A DNA stretch of 30,704 nucleotides from Lingula anatina. Its lineage: Eukaryota > Brachiopoda > Lingulata > Lingulida > Lingulidae. This document shows, piece by piece, positions 9,096 through 19,875 of this stretch. The notes under the pieces are model-generated. The model had not been told where the DNA came from. It ran no database searches and worked only from the letters and a program-made list of their open reading frames with translations. The DNA lies in NCBI RefSeq assembly GCF_001039355.2, contig NW_019775817.1:64952-95655 (forward strand), read 5' to 3'. The stretch's first letter is position 1. Every line of letters begins with the position of its first letter. The position numbers and the translations under genes were made by a program.

Positions 9096-11355
9096 AAGGA
9101 ACTTCTTTTCTTTGCTTTGTTCCGCCATTTTGTGAGTCTGACAAAAAGTCAGCAATTCTGTTTACCATGATCGATATCATGATTATATTTGTTTTAACTT
9201 GAGGGGAGTTAGAAGTAGCATTGTAAATTGGTAATTGCTCCAAAATGTAGTTTGTCAAATTGATAGTTATGTTTACATGCTTATGTAAGGCTACTAGTAT
9301 GTTTGATTGTGAATACTTAGCAGTGTCTTTGCCAAACATTTTACAAAGAATTAAATTTGAATGATGTTTCTTGAGGTTGTCATGCATTAACCATTCAGTA
9401 AAAAAAGTCTCCTAAATACCTTTGTATTGGTTATTTAAAGAGGGATCTAAGGCCAAAGCTTGAGGAATTTGAAATTCTTCAACATGATGTCACTGCTTTT
9501 GTCTTTCTTATTTATCTATTTTCATTCCGTGAGTCATAATCCCAATGACATTAGAAATTATTGCATGTTATCTCAAGCAGAAAAATATGTGTGGATTTTA
9601 CTGCATAAATTGCTTTTGGGAAGATTTTAATTGATACCCTGTAAAGGAAATGTACCTGTTAAAATGATTCGAATCCTTAGGGAAATAGCATTGAAATGGA
9701 ATGATGATGATAAATCAAAAAAAAGTTATTTTCAGTCATTTGATCATAATATCTCAAGTCACCTTTCTTGGTAAAGAAATATATATATTTTAGAGAGTGA
9801 AATGAGTGGCCAGTCTGATAGCAGAAATTACAGGAAGTTATGATCAAATACATCGCTTATGGGTTTATTTTAATTGCTATTTAGAAAGTAACTTATTCAG
9901 ACTTGTGGCAGATAACTGTCTGTTTGTCAGTCACTGGCTTATGATTTATAAGGAGTAGTCACAGTATACATTATTGCCATGTCTCTAGTCCAGGTAGGTT
10001 TACAGTCTTGTGGGACTCATTGGTTACGATTAGCTCTCCACAGGCTGAAGTTCTAATCTTCTCGTTGTTCCACCCACTGCGAATGTACATGGGGGTAAGT
10101 CATACTGTGATATATTCATGATATTACTTTCTGAAATCTTATTGATGTCTTCTTACAGGTTTTTACAGGTTATTTATACATCAAGTAGAACTTTTTTTTC
10201 TTGTGGTTTATGTCATGTCCAGTTAGAATGGCTGTTCTTGGTGAATTTATCGTAATAAGATGGTTGTCTAAGTAAGGTTGTTTTGACATATAACAATCTA
10301 TGTTGGCCAGGAACCTGACTTAGGACTGCGTTCAGAATGGAGTTTACAGAGCACTGAAGTAGTACAATTGGCCTGTGAAATTATAAATCATCTTTCTGTT
10401 AATACAAAAACAAAAGAAAAAAAACAGAAAAGCCTATTTAAGCTGTCTAGTTATGTGACTTGGAACTATGTTCAGAGTGAGAATTATATACTAGACTTAA
10501 ATAATATAAGTGGAATTGACCTTTCAGACTAAAATCCTTCATTGAAAAATTAAAGAAAAAAAAAAAAAAGAGAAAGAGACAGAAATATCCTGAAACATCC
10601 CGCTGACTGGAGACGGCACTGATAACACTACCCTGTTATTACCAGATTCCACAGTCAATGCTGCCAGCTAAAATGACAGCCATATTTGGAACGCTCGCTC
10701 ACTGCAGATGTCCCCATGTCACTTCCTTCCTGGAGGCAGACACTTGTTTCTGCGTCACGAGATGATGATGGTTGCTCTAAACCATCATGCTAACATGTTT
10801 CTTTTTACAGGTTGCAAAAAAAGAAATTACAATCATTAATCTTTTGTGTGTGGTTTTGGCATTGTTGGCAAAAGAATATCACCTAGAGATTTAATTCATG
10901 GTCAATAATTAATGATGTAGTGGTGCCATAGAATTCATATACCTTGCCACCGCTCTATAGCTTGAATAAGTGCTTACCTCAAATATTCAAGAAAGAAGTT
11001 TATCTTCAGTTAGTATATTAACATTATTATTTTTTTTAATTTATTTATTTATTTATTTTTTTTAGTCAAGCAAATTTCTGTGCCTCAAAGGGTCCACGTG
11101 ATGTGGGGGCATAATGAATATGTGTAGCATTAGCAAACCTGTTGTCTTCATTAAGCAGTTGTGAGTGTTAGATATAGATATTCTGTCCTGTAATTTTTGT
11201 CAGGAATAGATATATTAGATGATGGAACACCCAAGATTTCAATTGCAGTCAAAGTTGATTTAATTTTAGCATCATTCTGTGAATGCAGCAGGGTAGATTA
11301 GTATCTGATACATTCACAGCATATTTATAATATGTTGAAGTGACGTAGAAAATGG
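9096..11355. other. Non-coding, intron-like
   Basis: No confident exon is seen. The segment at 10570-10790 is noticeably richer in GC than its surroundings and contains tgcgtcac near 10752, which could mark a conserved regulatory stretch. A T/TTTA-rich tract lies near 11025-11065. A weak microexon candidate at 10044-10094 is listed separately. Confidence 0.5.
10044..10094 (+). CDS. Possible 51-nt in-frame microexon
   Basis: An acceptor, ctctccacag, is followed by 17 open codons (AEVLIFSLFHPLRMYMG) and a consensus donor, gtaagt, at 10095. Both ends are phase 0, so inclusion would preserve frame into 19876. The polypyrimidine tract is weak and the peptide is not recognisable. The strong donor is the main support. 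Confidence 0.2.
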
Positions 11356-11489
11356 TGTCATCAAAACCACAAGTGTCACTGGTCCGCAGTGCTGTCAGTG
11401 TCACCCGCTGTCAAGGTGACCCTCCAGGCCCTCTCTGGCAGAAGACAGATGGACTGAACTGTCACATGATGTGTCAGTAACTTCTGTCA
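11356..11489. promoter_or_regulatory. Cluster of eight TGTCA motifs
   Basis: TGTCA starts at 11356, 11374, 11393, 11399, 11409, 11460, 11472 and 11485, all on the + strand. TGTCA/TGACA is the core bound by TALE homeodomain proteins of the Meis/TGIF type. Eight in 134 bp is far above the roughly one per 1024 bp expected. An intronic enhancer is a reasonable inference, but a degenerate repeat could give the same pattern. Confidence 0.4.
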
Positions 11490-12218
11490 CCTGCTCCGTC
11501 TATGTGATTAACACAATACAGCCACATTAAGGAGCTGTGATAGGTGTGATGGGAGGCATTCAACTATAATGTCAGGATGTTGTCTTGGCCTTAGATTAGA
11601 TTGTCTGTGGACTGATGGACCTGAAGCCTTTTTTTTTTCAAATAAAGGAACTTAGGCAAAAAAAAATGGTCTAAAATTGTTGACTCTAATTTTTGTCTTA
11701 TTTGACTTGAGATAATTCACTGGTAGTCCCTTGAGATGGACATATTTTGCTTGTTTTTTACAATAAAAGACATGGATTGTGTTTCAACTTGCAGCCAATT
11801 TTCATGCTTAAGTGTCTGTGTGTAGCTGACCCCAGACATTTGTATATAGTTTATGTCTTTACCACACTCTCAAATTATCATTGCTTGGTCACAGTTATTA
11901 TTATGAAAGTGTGTTCCCAATGCAAATAATTACCTTTCCTTTTCGCAAAACCATCTCTAACATAAAGTTTGCTGAGTTCAGGTAGCATTTATATAACATA
12001 TATATACAAACACATTTGTGGCATAATTACACACAGCCCTATTCAACTGGACACAGGCTTAACTTATTGACAAGTCCATTTAAACGCACCTTTAACATCT
12101 TCAATAAATGTCGAATTCTTAACGAGAGTCTTTAACAAAAGAAAATCGACATGAGATTCCGTAATAACAATAGATAAGCAACACCGTAATGCATAATATT
12201 TTAGTGTAATTAGGGTGT
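11490..12218. other. Non-coding, intron-like
   Basis: No exon is seen. From about 12050 the texture changes to TTTAA/TTAAC-rich sequence with scattered CpGs, unlike the flanks. It could be a conserved element or the remnant of an insert. Confidence 0.4.
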
Positions 12219-12411
12219 ATAAAAACATTACGTATTAAAGCCTTATAAAACCATGTCAAACTCAGTTCATCCATGGCATCAAGGCTTTAAACGTGTCGAT
12301 AGGTCCTTTAAAAAGATTGTGTTTTGACACTAGAACAAAGCAACGGCAGAATAAGCAAGATGGTTTACCTAAGGTCTGCCATGAATGTGATGTGTTTGTT
12401 TTCTCGTCCTG
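12219..12411 (+). promoter_or_regulatory. Possible promoter plus orphan leader exon, phase-incompatible
   Basis: Two TATAAAA boxes lie near 12219 and 12244. An ATG in good context (caagATGg) at 12360 opens 17 codons beginning MVYLRSAMNV and reaches a strong donor, CTG|gtgagt, at 12412. The donor is phase 1, so it cannot be spliced in frame onto 19876 (phase 0) or 30094 (phase 2). It may belong to another transcript or be chance. Confidence 0.2.
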
Positions 12412-13118
12412 GTGAGTCTTTTGTCACCTGGTCCAGTAGCCAGGTGTCTGGGGGTGTTTTCTTTAGGGTTGTGACAGTTATGATAGGTATACAGGACCTG
12501 CTGTTGTCATTAGGTTTGTATGTCGCGTGAATATCGCGAGGCAGTTTGAAAAAAGTGATCGGAGGATTTTACGTGTAGAGGAAATGTGGTGGTGATGAAA
12601 GTTGCTGGTTTTTAAAGGATGGAGATATGGGAATGTTTTCCATAGCAAGAGATGATTGTTATCTGATTTAAGGAATAATGTGAGACAATATGAAGGCCTT
12701 GAAGGCTGACATTGAGGAATCAGGTAGTTTTCAATGCTCTCCACTAGAGAAACTGTGAATTGATTATTTCTAAGGGAGTTGTTGCCAGTTCCTAGAACTT
12801 GGGGCAAATTACACTTTTCATTGACTAAAAGAAAAGACAAGTTAGGACAAATGTGTCACCATTTTGTGGAGTACTCAGAATAGTGGTCTTTATTTCATAC
12901 ACTTTTGCATGGAAACTACTGCATTTGATAGTGGCTCTAGCTTCACAGGCCTAATTACAGGAGATATACAATACAGAAAAAGTAACATTCCCTCCCCAAC
13001 CAAGATAGCAGACAATTTCAGCTTGTTTGAATGGAAGATATTGGATAGTTGAGGAGTAATGTCTGCCTAATAGCCTGCTGCGGCCACTGCTGTTTTCACA
13101 TCTTTTTTCTGTCAACAG
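12412..13118. other. Non-coding, intron-like
   Basis: No supported exon. A 120-codon minus-strand open frame (12478-12840) has no recognisable family features. The right end is the pyrimidine tract of the acceptor at 13118. Confidence 0.45.
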
Positions 13119-13211
13119 AGACGGCTGGAGCACGTGAATTCCATCCAGAAACACAGGAACTCAAAGCTTATCTCTAATCGGAAGAAACAAGCAGGGAATT
13201 GCAGAACATGA
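13119..13211 (+). CDS. Candidate alternative 3'-terminal exon (30 codons plus stop)
   Basis: A strong acceptor (ttttttctgtcaacag) precedes an open phase-0 frame beginning RRLEHVNSIQKHRNS and ending ...AGNCRT, then TGA at 13209. The other two forward frames close early or read less protein-like. No GT donor fits before the stop, so it would be a terminal exon. It is phase-compatible with candidate first exon A (6645). An A-rich then T-rich stretch follows; I see no clear AATAAA close by. The acceptor and the composition (many K, R, H, N, Q) suggest coding sequence, but there is no homology support. It could equally be a 5' leader exon with this frame open by chance. Confidence 0.3.
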   Translation, partial: RRLEHVNSIQKHRNSKLISNRKKQAGNCRT

Positions 13212-13589
13212 GAAAAAAAAATTTTTTTTTTTTGATTTTGATTGCTCTACGTTAGATGTGGCAAACAACAGAGAATACAAATAGAACTAGAGGAATGTTT
13301 TAGTGCATGTTTCCTAAGCCTAGAATGGAAACTGATAAATGAAAAAAGCCCATTATCTTGTATTGATTATATATGATGATCATCATTATAGGAATATCTG
13401 AAATCATTAAGAGAAAATTCTGAGTGAATCTGAACAACAAATTAGTGTGAACTAGTACTGTGATTCAAATCTGGGAAAGATTTAAGACCCCAAGTGCCAA
13501 CTCTAAACAGGAAAGAAAAAAAAAGAGAGAGAAATTGGAAAAATCTGTACAAAAGTCAACACTGTGCTGTCCTGGGCACTACAGCCACA
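13212..13589. other. Non-coding or 5' UTR of candidate exon C
   Basis: Purine-rich near 13505-13550. A potential acceptor, gggcactacag, ends at 13584, five bases before the ATG at 13590, so the next exon could be internal rather than first. Confidence 0.4.
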
Positions 13590-13763
13590 ATGACAGCAAC
13601 CGAGAAACAACCGAGATTCCGATTCTTTGGCGGAAGCTTCAGACAATTTGTCCAAAAGAGAAAGAAATATGGCTATGCCCCTCGCACATGTCTGCAGCAC
13701 GACAGCGAGTGGCTCGTGTACGATAATGTCATTTGGAGCGACATGTGGATGACACGGTTATCA
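13590..13763 (+). CDS. Candidate alternative first exon C (58 codons)
   Basis: An ATG with A at -3 opens 58 codons and ends exactly at a consensus donor, TCA|gtaagt. The leader starts MTATEKQPRFRFFGGSF, continues with a polybasic patch (VQKRKKYGY), and ends with an acidic, tryptophan-rich part (SEWLVYDNVIWSDMWM). This composition is far from random AT-rich translation. The donor is phase 0, matching the linker exon at 19876; joined, the protein runs ...MTRLS then QGKNP. The open frame extends upstream without an ATG to about 13494, so an internal exon using the acceptor at 13584 is also possible. I recognise no domain. It is the best-looking leader of the set on length and donor strength. Confidence 0.52.
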
Positions 13764-13891
13764 GTAAGTAGCGCCTGTATGGTGAACATATGAGGTAATT
13801 AATCAATAATTGGAAGATAAGAGGACCAATCTATCCATATATCTATCAGTCCGGTTACTCTCTGGAGTCTTTTGTAGTTCTTGCAGGGGAA

Positions 13892-13906
13892 GGGGGGGGG
13901 GGGGGG
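13892..13906. repeat. Poly(G) run, 15 bases
   Basis: An uninterrupted run of 15 G. A similar run lies at 18888-18902, and a 16-C run at 27040-27055. Confidence 0.9.
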
Positions 13907-14739
13907 CTTTTGTTTTAAAGACTTCCCCAGCTGTTCCAGCCTCTGATTAAATAACATTGTCTAAATAGCATTGATCTCACGCCTGATCTTGATGACTTGG
14001 AGAACAAATTTTGGCCTTCTTCTGCAAATATTTAGCAAAAAAAAAAAAAAACCAGCAGTATTTAAACTGATGTATGAATTCATTATTGACTTTTAAATAC
14101 TGCCATAGCCCCAACTTTGAAAGGGATAAGAAAGAATGAACATCCAAGCAGCAGCAAACAAGGTGTAACAGGGGCTTGTCAGTTAAATATCTGATCTCTC
14201 AATGTGACACCATAGATATGATGGCACCTTACAAGGCTCGATCATGTTTCCATAATCACTGTTGATAACTTCCTTAATATGCATTATTGACTTTATATGA
14301 CATGTGATAACATGGTTACCAGTAAATGACACCTGGGGACGAGATGAATAAGTAATATAAGTAATATAAGGGACATTATCAGTGATGCCTCAATAAGGTA
14401 TGTAATCAGTAATGAGAATGAGGAGGTGTAGTGATAAATAGGGAACTGATTAAATATATATCAACTAGAGAGCACTCCTCAGGAGCAGACCTCTAAAATA
14501 TATCACTTAAAGGTATGACACTGAATGATAGAAATGAAGAAAAAAAGTTGAGTTTGACATTGAGATTAAGGCACATTGCCTGGTGTGCAATGCACTGCAA
14601 GTCACCAAATGAGAAAAGTAGATAAACTTTCAAGAAATATTTTTGATGGATGCAAATTGCCTTAGCACAGAATGCAACCAAATGATAAATTAAAACCCTT
14701 AATATATTATCTTAAGATGAGTCTTTATTTCTCAGTGAA

Positions 14740-14770
14740 TTATATATATATAAATATATATATATATATT
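14740..14770. repeat. (TA)n microsatellite
   Basis: TA dinucleotides with one AA interruption. Confidence 0.85.
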
Positions 14771-16133
14771 CCCCTTGTCACTGGTCTGGTCCCCCTTAGT
14801 CCCTACACAAGAGTGGAGTTTAATATGTTTATGGACCCACCTTTAGATTATGTCAATACATTTATTTATATAATGTCTTTAAACGGTGCCCTCTGCATGT
14901 TTGGACTTGTTGTTACCGCAGCGCAGCGTGTGTGACCAGCTGCTGGAGATTTTAGTCAAACTAATTTAAATATTTGATAATAATAATGATCCCTATATCA
15001 TTCTGAACGGATGGTGCTATTTTAAAAATCAGCTTTTCAGCCTTTTGGGCTTGGGACTGAAATGTAGCTCAAATTGGTAAAAATAACTGTTTGGTGGTCA
15101 TTTGTGTTCTCCCTTTGTTTTGATTTGTAGAGTAATCAAATTTGCCATGACCAAAAACTTTCCTTTTTCCCCCTCCTTATCACAGTGTGCTTGTAAAATC
15201 AAAGTGTCCTTTAGAAAGTTCCATTTATCTCGTCAATTCCTTTAATCCAGCAACTGAGGAATCCTTTGAAATGGGTTGATTGGGACATTATGGGGGATCA
15301 GCACTTGTTTGTGTAAGTTACGATAACGTGATAGTGCACACACGGTGGCCCATGTTTGCTCATGTCTGGTGGAGGTTCAGGACGGCTAGGGAGACTACGG
15401 TAGTTAGTCAATGAATTCAAACAACCTGGATAATTTTCCTCTCCAAAATGTCTTGCTAGTTATACTAAAAAAAAGTTGGTTCAAAAATTTTGGAAAGTTA
15501 TTTGGCTGAGCATCAGAAAGTAAACGGTTGCAAGTGCTTGTAACGTGATAAATCGTGATGAAGAAAAAGAGAGGTGTTTGAAAACTTGAAGTAATTACCG
15601 TAATGTCTCTCGAGGAGAACATCCAGGTCTTATCAGTTGGTTAACGTGTGGGAAGAAGACCGTGTGATATATTAACAGGGGTATAGTGAGAACTGCTGTT
15701 TGAGTTTGACATCATTCACTAGATACAGTACAGGTATTCCTGATTATACCTTAGACATCTGAATTAGAGAAGAAACTTGAAAGTGTTTGAACCAAACTTC
15801 CATTCTGATGGAGTTCGGGATCAAAGAATACAAAACTAAGGGATACAGGATTGAAGCAAATTTAAAAGGTAAAAGTTGAATTTAGTTTTTAAAGTGGAGA
15901 CAGCTCAGTCTTAGGTCATATAATTTTAATGTAAATAGTTGATATCGGAGAAGAATGGGTCCTGTTTGAACAGGGAAGGATAGTTAAAGGATTGAATTTG
16001 GGTGTTTACTGCAAGGTTGAGGTGTAGTTGTTTACAAGTATGGTGGGAATTCCAATCTGTACCTCAGTCATGCAATGAATGTGTTACCTTGACAGGTGTA
16101 GCCTGGAAATTCACTCATTAATACTGGGGCCTG

Positions 16134-16391
16134 TTTTACACAGAGTTTTAGACCAAATGTTGTTTTTTTACTTTAAGACCAAAACTTTCATGCAATTTTG
16201 AGCCAAGATAAAACCCATTTAAATGAAATATTGTTTTGTAGCAAGAAAAGGATGGCTTCTGTTTGAGACTGATAGTTACATTTTTCTATTTGTCTACTGC
16301 CAGTTTATCCAGAGCTTAAGTCAAATAAAATTTTGTTCTAATATTTTAGGCCAATGTTCCACCTAAATTTCTTTTGTGAAATGGATCCCTG
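16134..16391. mobile_element. Degenerate MITE-like element
   Basis: The left end, ctggggcctgttttacac, and the right end, ttgtgaaatggatccctg, read inward as imperfect inverted repeats of the 'GGGCCTGTTTCACA' type that I associate with widespread animal MITEs. Internal pairs such as tttagacc and tttaagacc fit an old palindromic element. No clear target duplication is seen. The end positions are approximate. Confidence 0.35.
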
Positions 16392-18427
16392 ATTCCTGGA
16401 GCTAATTTGAAAAATATTCAGTAGGTTTTATTACCAAGCTTTAATTAGGATTTTAAAAAAATAAGGATTTAAAACTGAGGGTATCCAAGAAATAATTTAA
16501 GATGCTTAGATAAATTTTGCAGAATTACAACATTAGAACTGGAGGTATGTATTGAATTATTTATTATACTAATTAACTTTGAAAAGACCTTATACTATAT
16601 CATATTATTGAGAAGGTTGCACTGAAGAGGTCAGAAGGATAGATAGGTAAAGAGATATTAGTAAACTTGACATAAGGAACAGATGCCTCTTATGTGTGCA
16701 CCATTTTTCTTTTGAGAAGCAGTACTTCCCAAAACATACGGTATGGACATATTTCATCATCAGGTTGAAACTGCTGAGGGTATTAATACCTTGCTGTGTG
16801 AAACAGGTTCTACTGTGAACAAAATGGGAATATTTTTTTATTTGTTTATTTTGAAAATCATTTCTAATCATTTCTGAGTGTTGTGACTACCAGCTCACAT
16901 GTGATGTGATGCAGACACCTTGTAGACAAATAAATGAGAAAAGAGGGAAATGAAAAGAATGAATAAATAGGTAGGAAGATAGGATGCTGGGGAGGCATTA
17001 CAGCCTGCATGTTCTTTCACAAGGAAGGTTATATACTGCAGGAAATTGGATCATTTGTTTCTTTCATTAATGACTTTGGTGAAGACGATAAGTTTGAAGA
17101 TCACGGCATTGTTACACAAAAGAAAATTTGTGTGGTGTTGCGCATCAAAGGACTCCTTAAAAGCTCAGTTTGATGTGACTGTAGTTGTTTGTTGCCTTGG
17201 GTAATAAGAATGTTGCCACTCACCTTGGGAGTCAGGAGGCAAGATATAGCTGTGTGTCTTATGGCTTCTTCGACGTAGGTATTACAGGCAAATTTGTTTC
17301 CGAGATGACGTCTTTTGGTAAGAAGGCGGGTGGTAGATTCATGGTAATGGGAGCATAATTTGATTTCTCTGCTGATGGTGATTATGGAGTTGGCATGGAG
17401 ATGCTGGGCTCTTGTATAACATCAGTCGTCACTGAGGAATCTGATAATTTGCAGGTTGGTAAATATTTGAAAGGCTGAGATTACTTTTCAGTATTTTTTA
17501 TTTTTTCATTACTATTATTATGTTTTTTACTTCAGCTTTGTAACTTTTTTTTTTTGGTGTTTTTTTACAGTGTCGGTGATAAATTGTGGAAAAGGGGTTA
17601 ATAAATTAATAATTATTATTGTTTTTGCATTTTGGTGTCAGTGAGTTGTCTTCATCGTTTGGGAGAGCTTAGAAAATCAGAAGAGAGGAAAAAACTGTAA
17701 CGGTCATTACATAGGTCTTGTACAAGACAGGTTAAAAAGTATGTTAGGTGTAATTGTAAATCTTAATACAAGCTGTAGCAATAAGAACAGAATTTCATTA
17801 AACAAAAGAAGAAGCATGTGTGAGAAGAGAGGTTGGATGCCACTCTGATTTTGTTACAAAATTTAGGAGAGTGGAATTGTATGACTATTTTGTTACTCGA
17901 CATATAAATTGGCATTCCTCTGGCAGAGGGGATATTTCTGAAGTGCATGCCTTTCATGGTTTTGGGTTGTTGGGATGACTGTCAGGTGTGGTATTGTATG
18001 TTCAAGGGAATTTTTTTTCGACATATCTGTGGATATTTGAAACTGGTAAGAGTATTTGTTTTATTATGGCATTCTATTATGAGTTGTTACATTTATTCAA
18101 ATTATTTTCAAAAAAAATTATTTTTTAAGACTTATGGTATAAGGTCAGTTTCACTCATATGTTGTCAGGGATGTGTTTAATTAAGGTGAAGTCAGACAAA
18201 GATACAACTGGACCGATTTTGTATCTAGATGTTGTCACTAGATAACTTGACAACTGAGTCAGTTTAGAGCCTGTCTGAATCATTCAAATTTTTTACATGA
18301 ATTGTGTTAAGAATTAACTTACATCGAAAGGCATGTTCACAGTGGATCTAATTAAGTCAGGAAATCAAGACCATCACTGAATGGTCAGTTCTCAGAAACC
18401 CCTAAGAGTGCTTATTCTCATTTTCAG

Positions 18428-18490
18428 CAGCCTGGTTATCTGGTGACACCAGTTGGACCAGATTTCGGTCTAAGTTTGTCTGGTGTGAAA
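18428..18490 (+). CDS. Possible 63-nt cassette exon with NAGNAG acceptor
   Basis: The acceptor tract cttattctcattttcag is followed by CAG, giving a tandem acceptor (cagcag) that would include or drop one Gln. Then follow open codons QPGYLVTPVGPDFGLSL... to VK and a donor gtaaag at 18491. It is phase 0 at both ends and 21 codons long, so it could be included before the linker exon at 19876. The proline/glycine/serine-rich peptide would suit a disordered tensin linker. Against it, phrases such as ttggaccagattt resemble dispersed repeat phrases elsewhere in the window (for example near 6411), so a repeat origin is possible. Confidence 0.3.
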
Positions 18491-19875
18491 GTAAAGGGCA
18501 TCATTGTATCTTCAAGTTGTTAACCCGGGTTCCTAGATATTGCCTGCTCTACCTGGAGAATTAATTAAACCTCTCAATCACTGGCCCGCTGAGAAGAACT
18601 AATTAAACCCCTCCATCTTCGGCTGGCAGTGTTACACAGTGACAAATGACTTGGCATTTCAATATTGTTTGATTCCTTACAGTGGCATGTGTTGTATAAC
18701 TGACCGTTGAGATTGTGCTGCAGAGGAGCTCTTGAAATTTGGTTGTCAAGGCTCAGTTCACATGTACAAATAAGAAATGGCTTTGTGAAGTTCTGTTTCT
18801 GATGGTTTATTCCATTTTATTTTTGCTGGCCAGGTGCCTTGTGTCCTTCTTGATCTAGTCTCTCCTGGAACTTTGACAATAAGGGGCGGGGGGGGGGGGG
18901 GGTGCTCTTCATAATCTGATTACCCATGTGACTTTGTGTTTATTTTTTCCTTTGTCCAGTCTGTTCCGGTTGATTCTGAACTATTCTCCCACAGTGCTGG
19001 TTCTAAAGTATTTTTACTTAAAACTGAATGCTGCAGAACAAACTCTATTTTGAGTATGTGAACAGGTCCAAGACTTCAGATGTTCCTCCACTTTTAGATT
19101 TTCTGAAAACAAGATGGAAAATAAGGAGGAAGTGTTTGACTTTCATTGTGAAATGTTAGCAGAGAGTAACATCAGTTAGCTCGTGACCTTTGTCTCTTTA
19201 GAAAAGGAAAAAAAGACAACTACAAAACAAGGTAATTTGTCATGAGCAGATATCAGTACCTGAAAGATATAAAGGACTGATTGTGCTGTCTTCAGAAATA
19301 TTACAAACTTTTGATGTTGTCGTAGCATGCATGGAACAGTGGATTTCAGCGTTTGTCTGCTTTGAGAGTCTGTAATAAGTTTGTAAGGTCACATTGTACA
19401 AGCTGATGATTGGCAATGGGGACAAAAGAAGATCGTCTATGAATTGTTAAGGTGAAATTAGCACCCAGTGAAATATAGGGATGAACATGGTTGTACATGT
19501 TAACTTACATATAGTCACATAGAATGGGTTGTAGGTTGTGGTTTGAATACAGGGACATATCTCCTGAAGAGTGATTTCAGTGGGTGATACTTGCAGCAGA
19601 TTTTTTTGTATGAATTAATGTATTATTGTTGCTATTGTCATTATTATAATTTTTATTATTTATTGAAACTTAAGTAATAGTAGTTTAAATCATGGGTATC
19701 TCAACTTCAGATTTCTTATGCATACATTGTTATTATTATTTACTATATTATTATAATTATTATTTCTGTTGACACTTCAGCATTGACATGCATTGTTGTA
19801 TCCTCATCTGAATGGGTAATTTTGTGAATCTTTTGCTATTGGCTAATTTTTTTTTCTTTTTTTTTTCTTCAACAG
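18491..19875. other. Intron upstream of the linker exon
   Basis: Contains a 15-G run (18888-18902) and ATT-rich low-complexity sequence near 19615-19765. It ends in a strong T-rich acceptor tract, tttttttttcttcaacag, at 19875. No other exon is supported. Confidence 0.6.
18888..18902. repeat. Poly(G) run, 15 bases
   Basis: Preceded by ggggc, giving a nearly continuous 20-base G tract able to form a G-quadruplex. Confidence 0.9.

Larger units (their letters stand above)
13764..18427. other. Long intron-like stretch
   Basis: Starts with the gtaagt donor of candidate exon C. It contains a 15-G run (13892-13906), a TA microsatellite (14740-14770), a MITE-like element (16134-16391), a CRE-like TGACGTC near 17304, and ATT-rich low-complexity sequence near 17495-17625. 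No exon with good signals on both sides is seen. Confidence 0.55.

Noticed and set aside
9667-9680. GATTCGAATCC resembling a tRNA B box
   Set aside because: No A box, acceptor stem or cloverleaf can be built around it.
9979-9993. Five-codon MSLVQ leader before gtaggt
   Set aside because: Too short to support.
13460-13726. Second + strand frame and a minus-strand frame over leader exon C
   Set aside because: Shadows of the 13590-13763 frame; they do not end at the donor.
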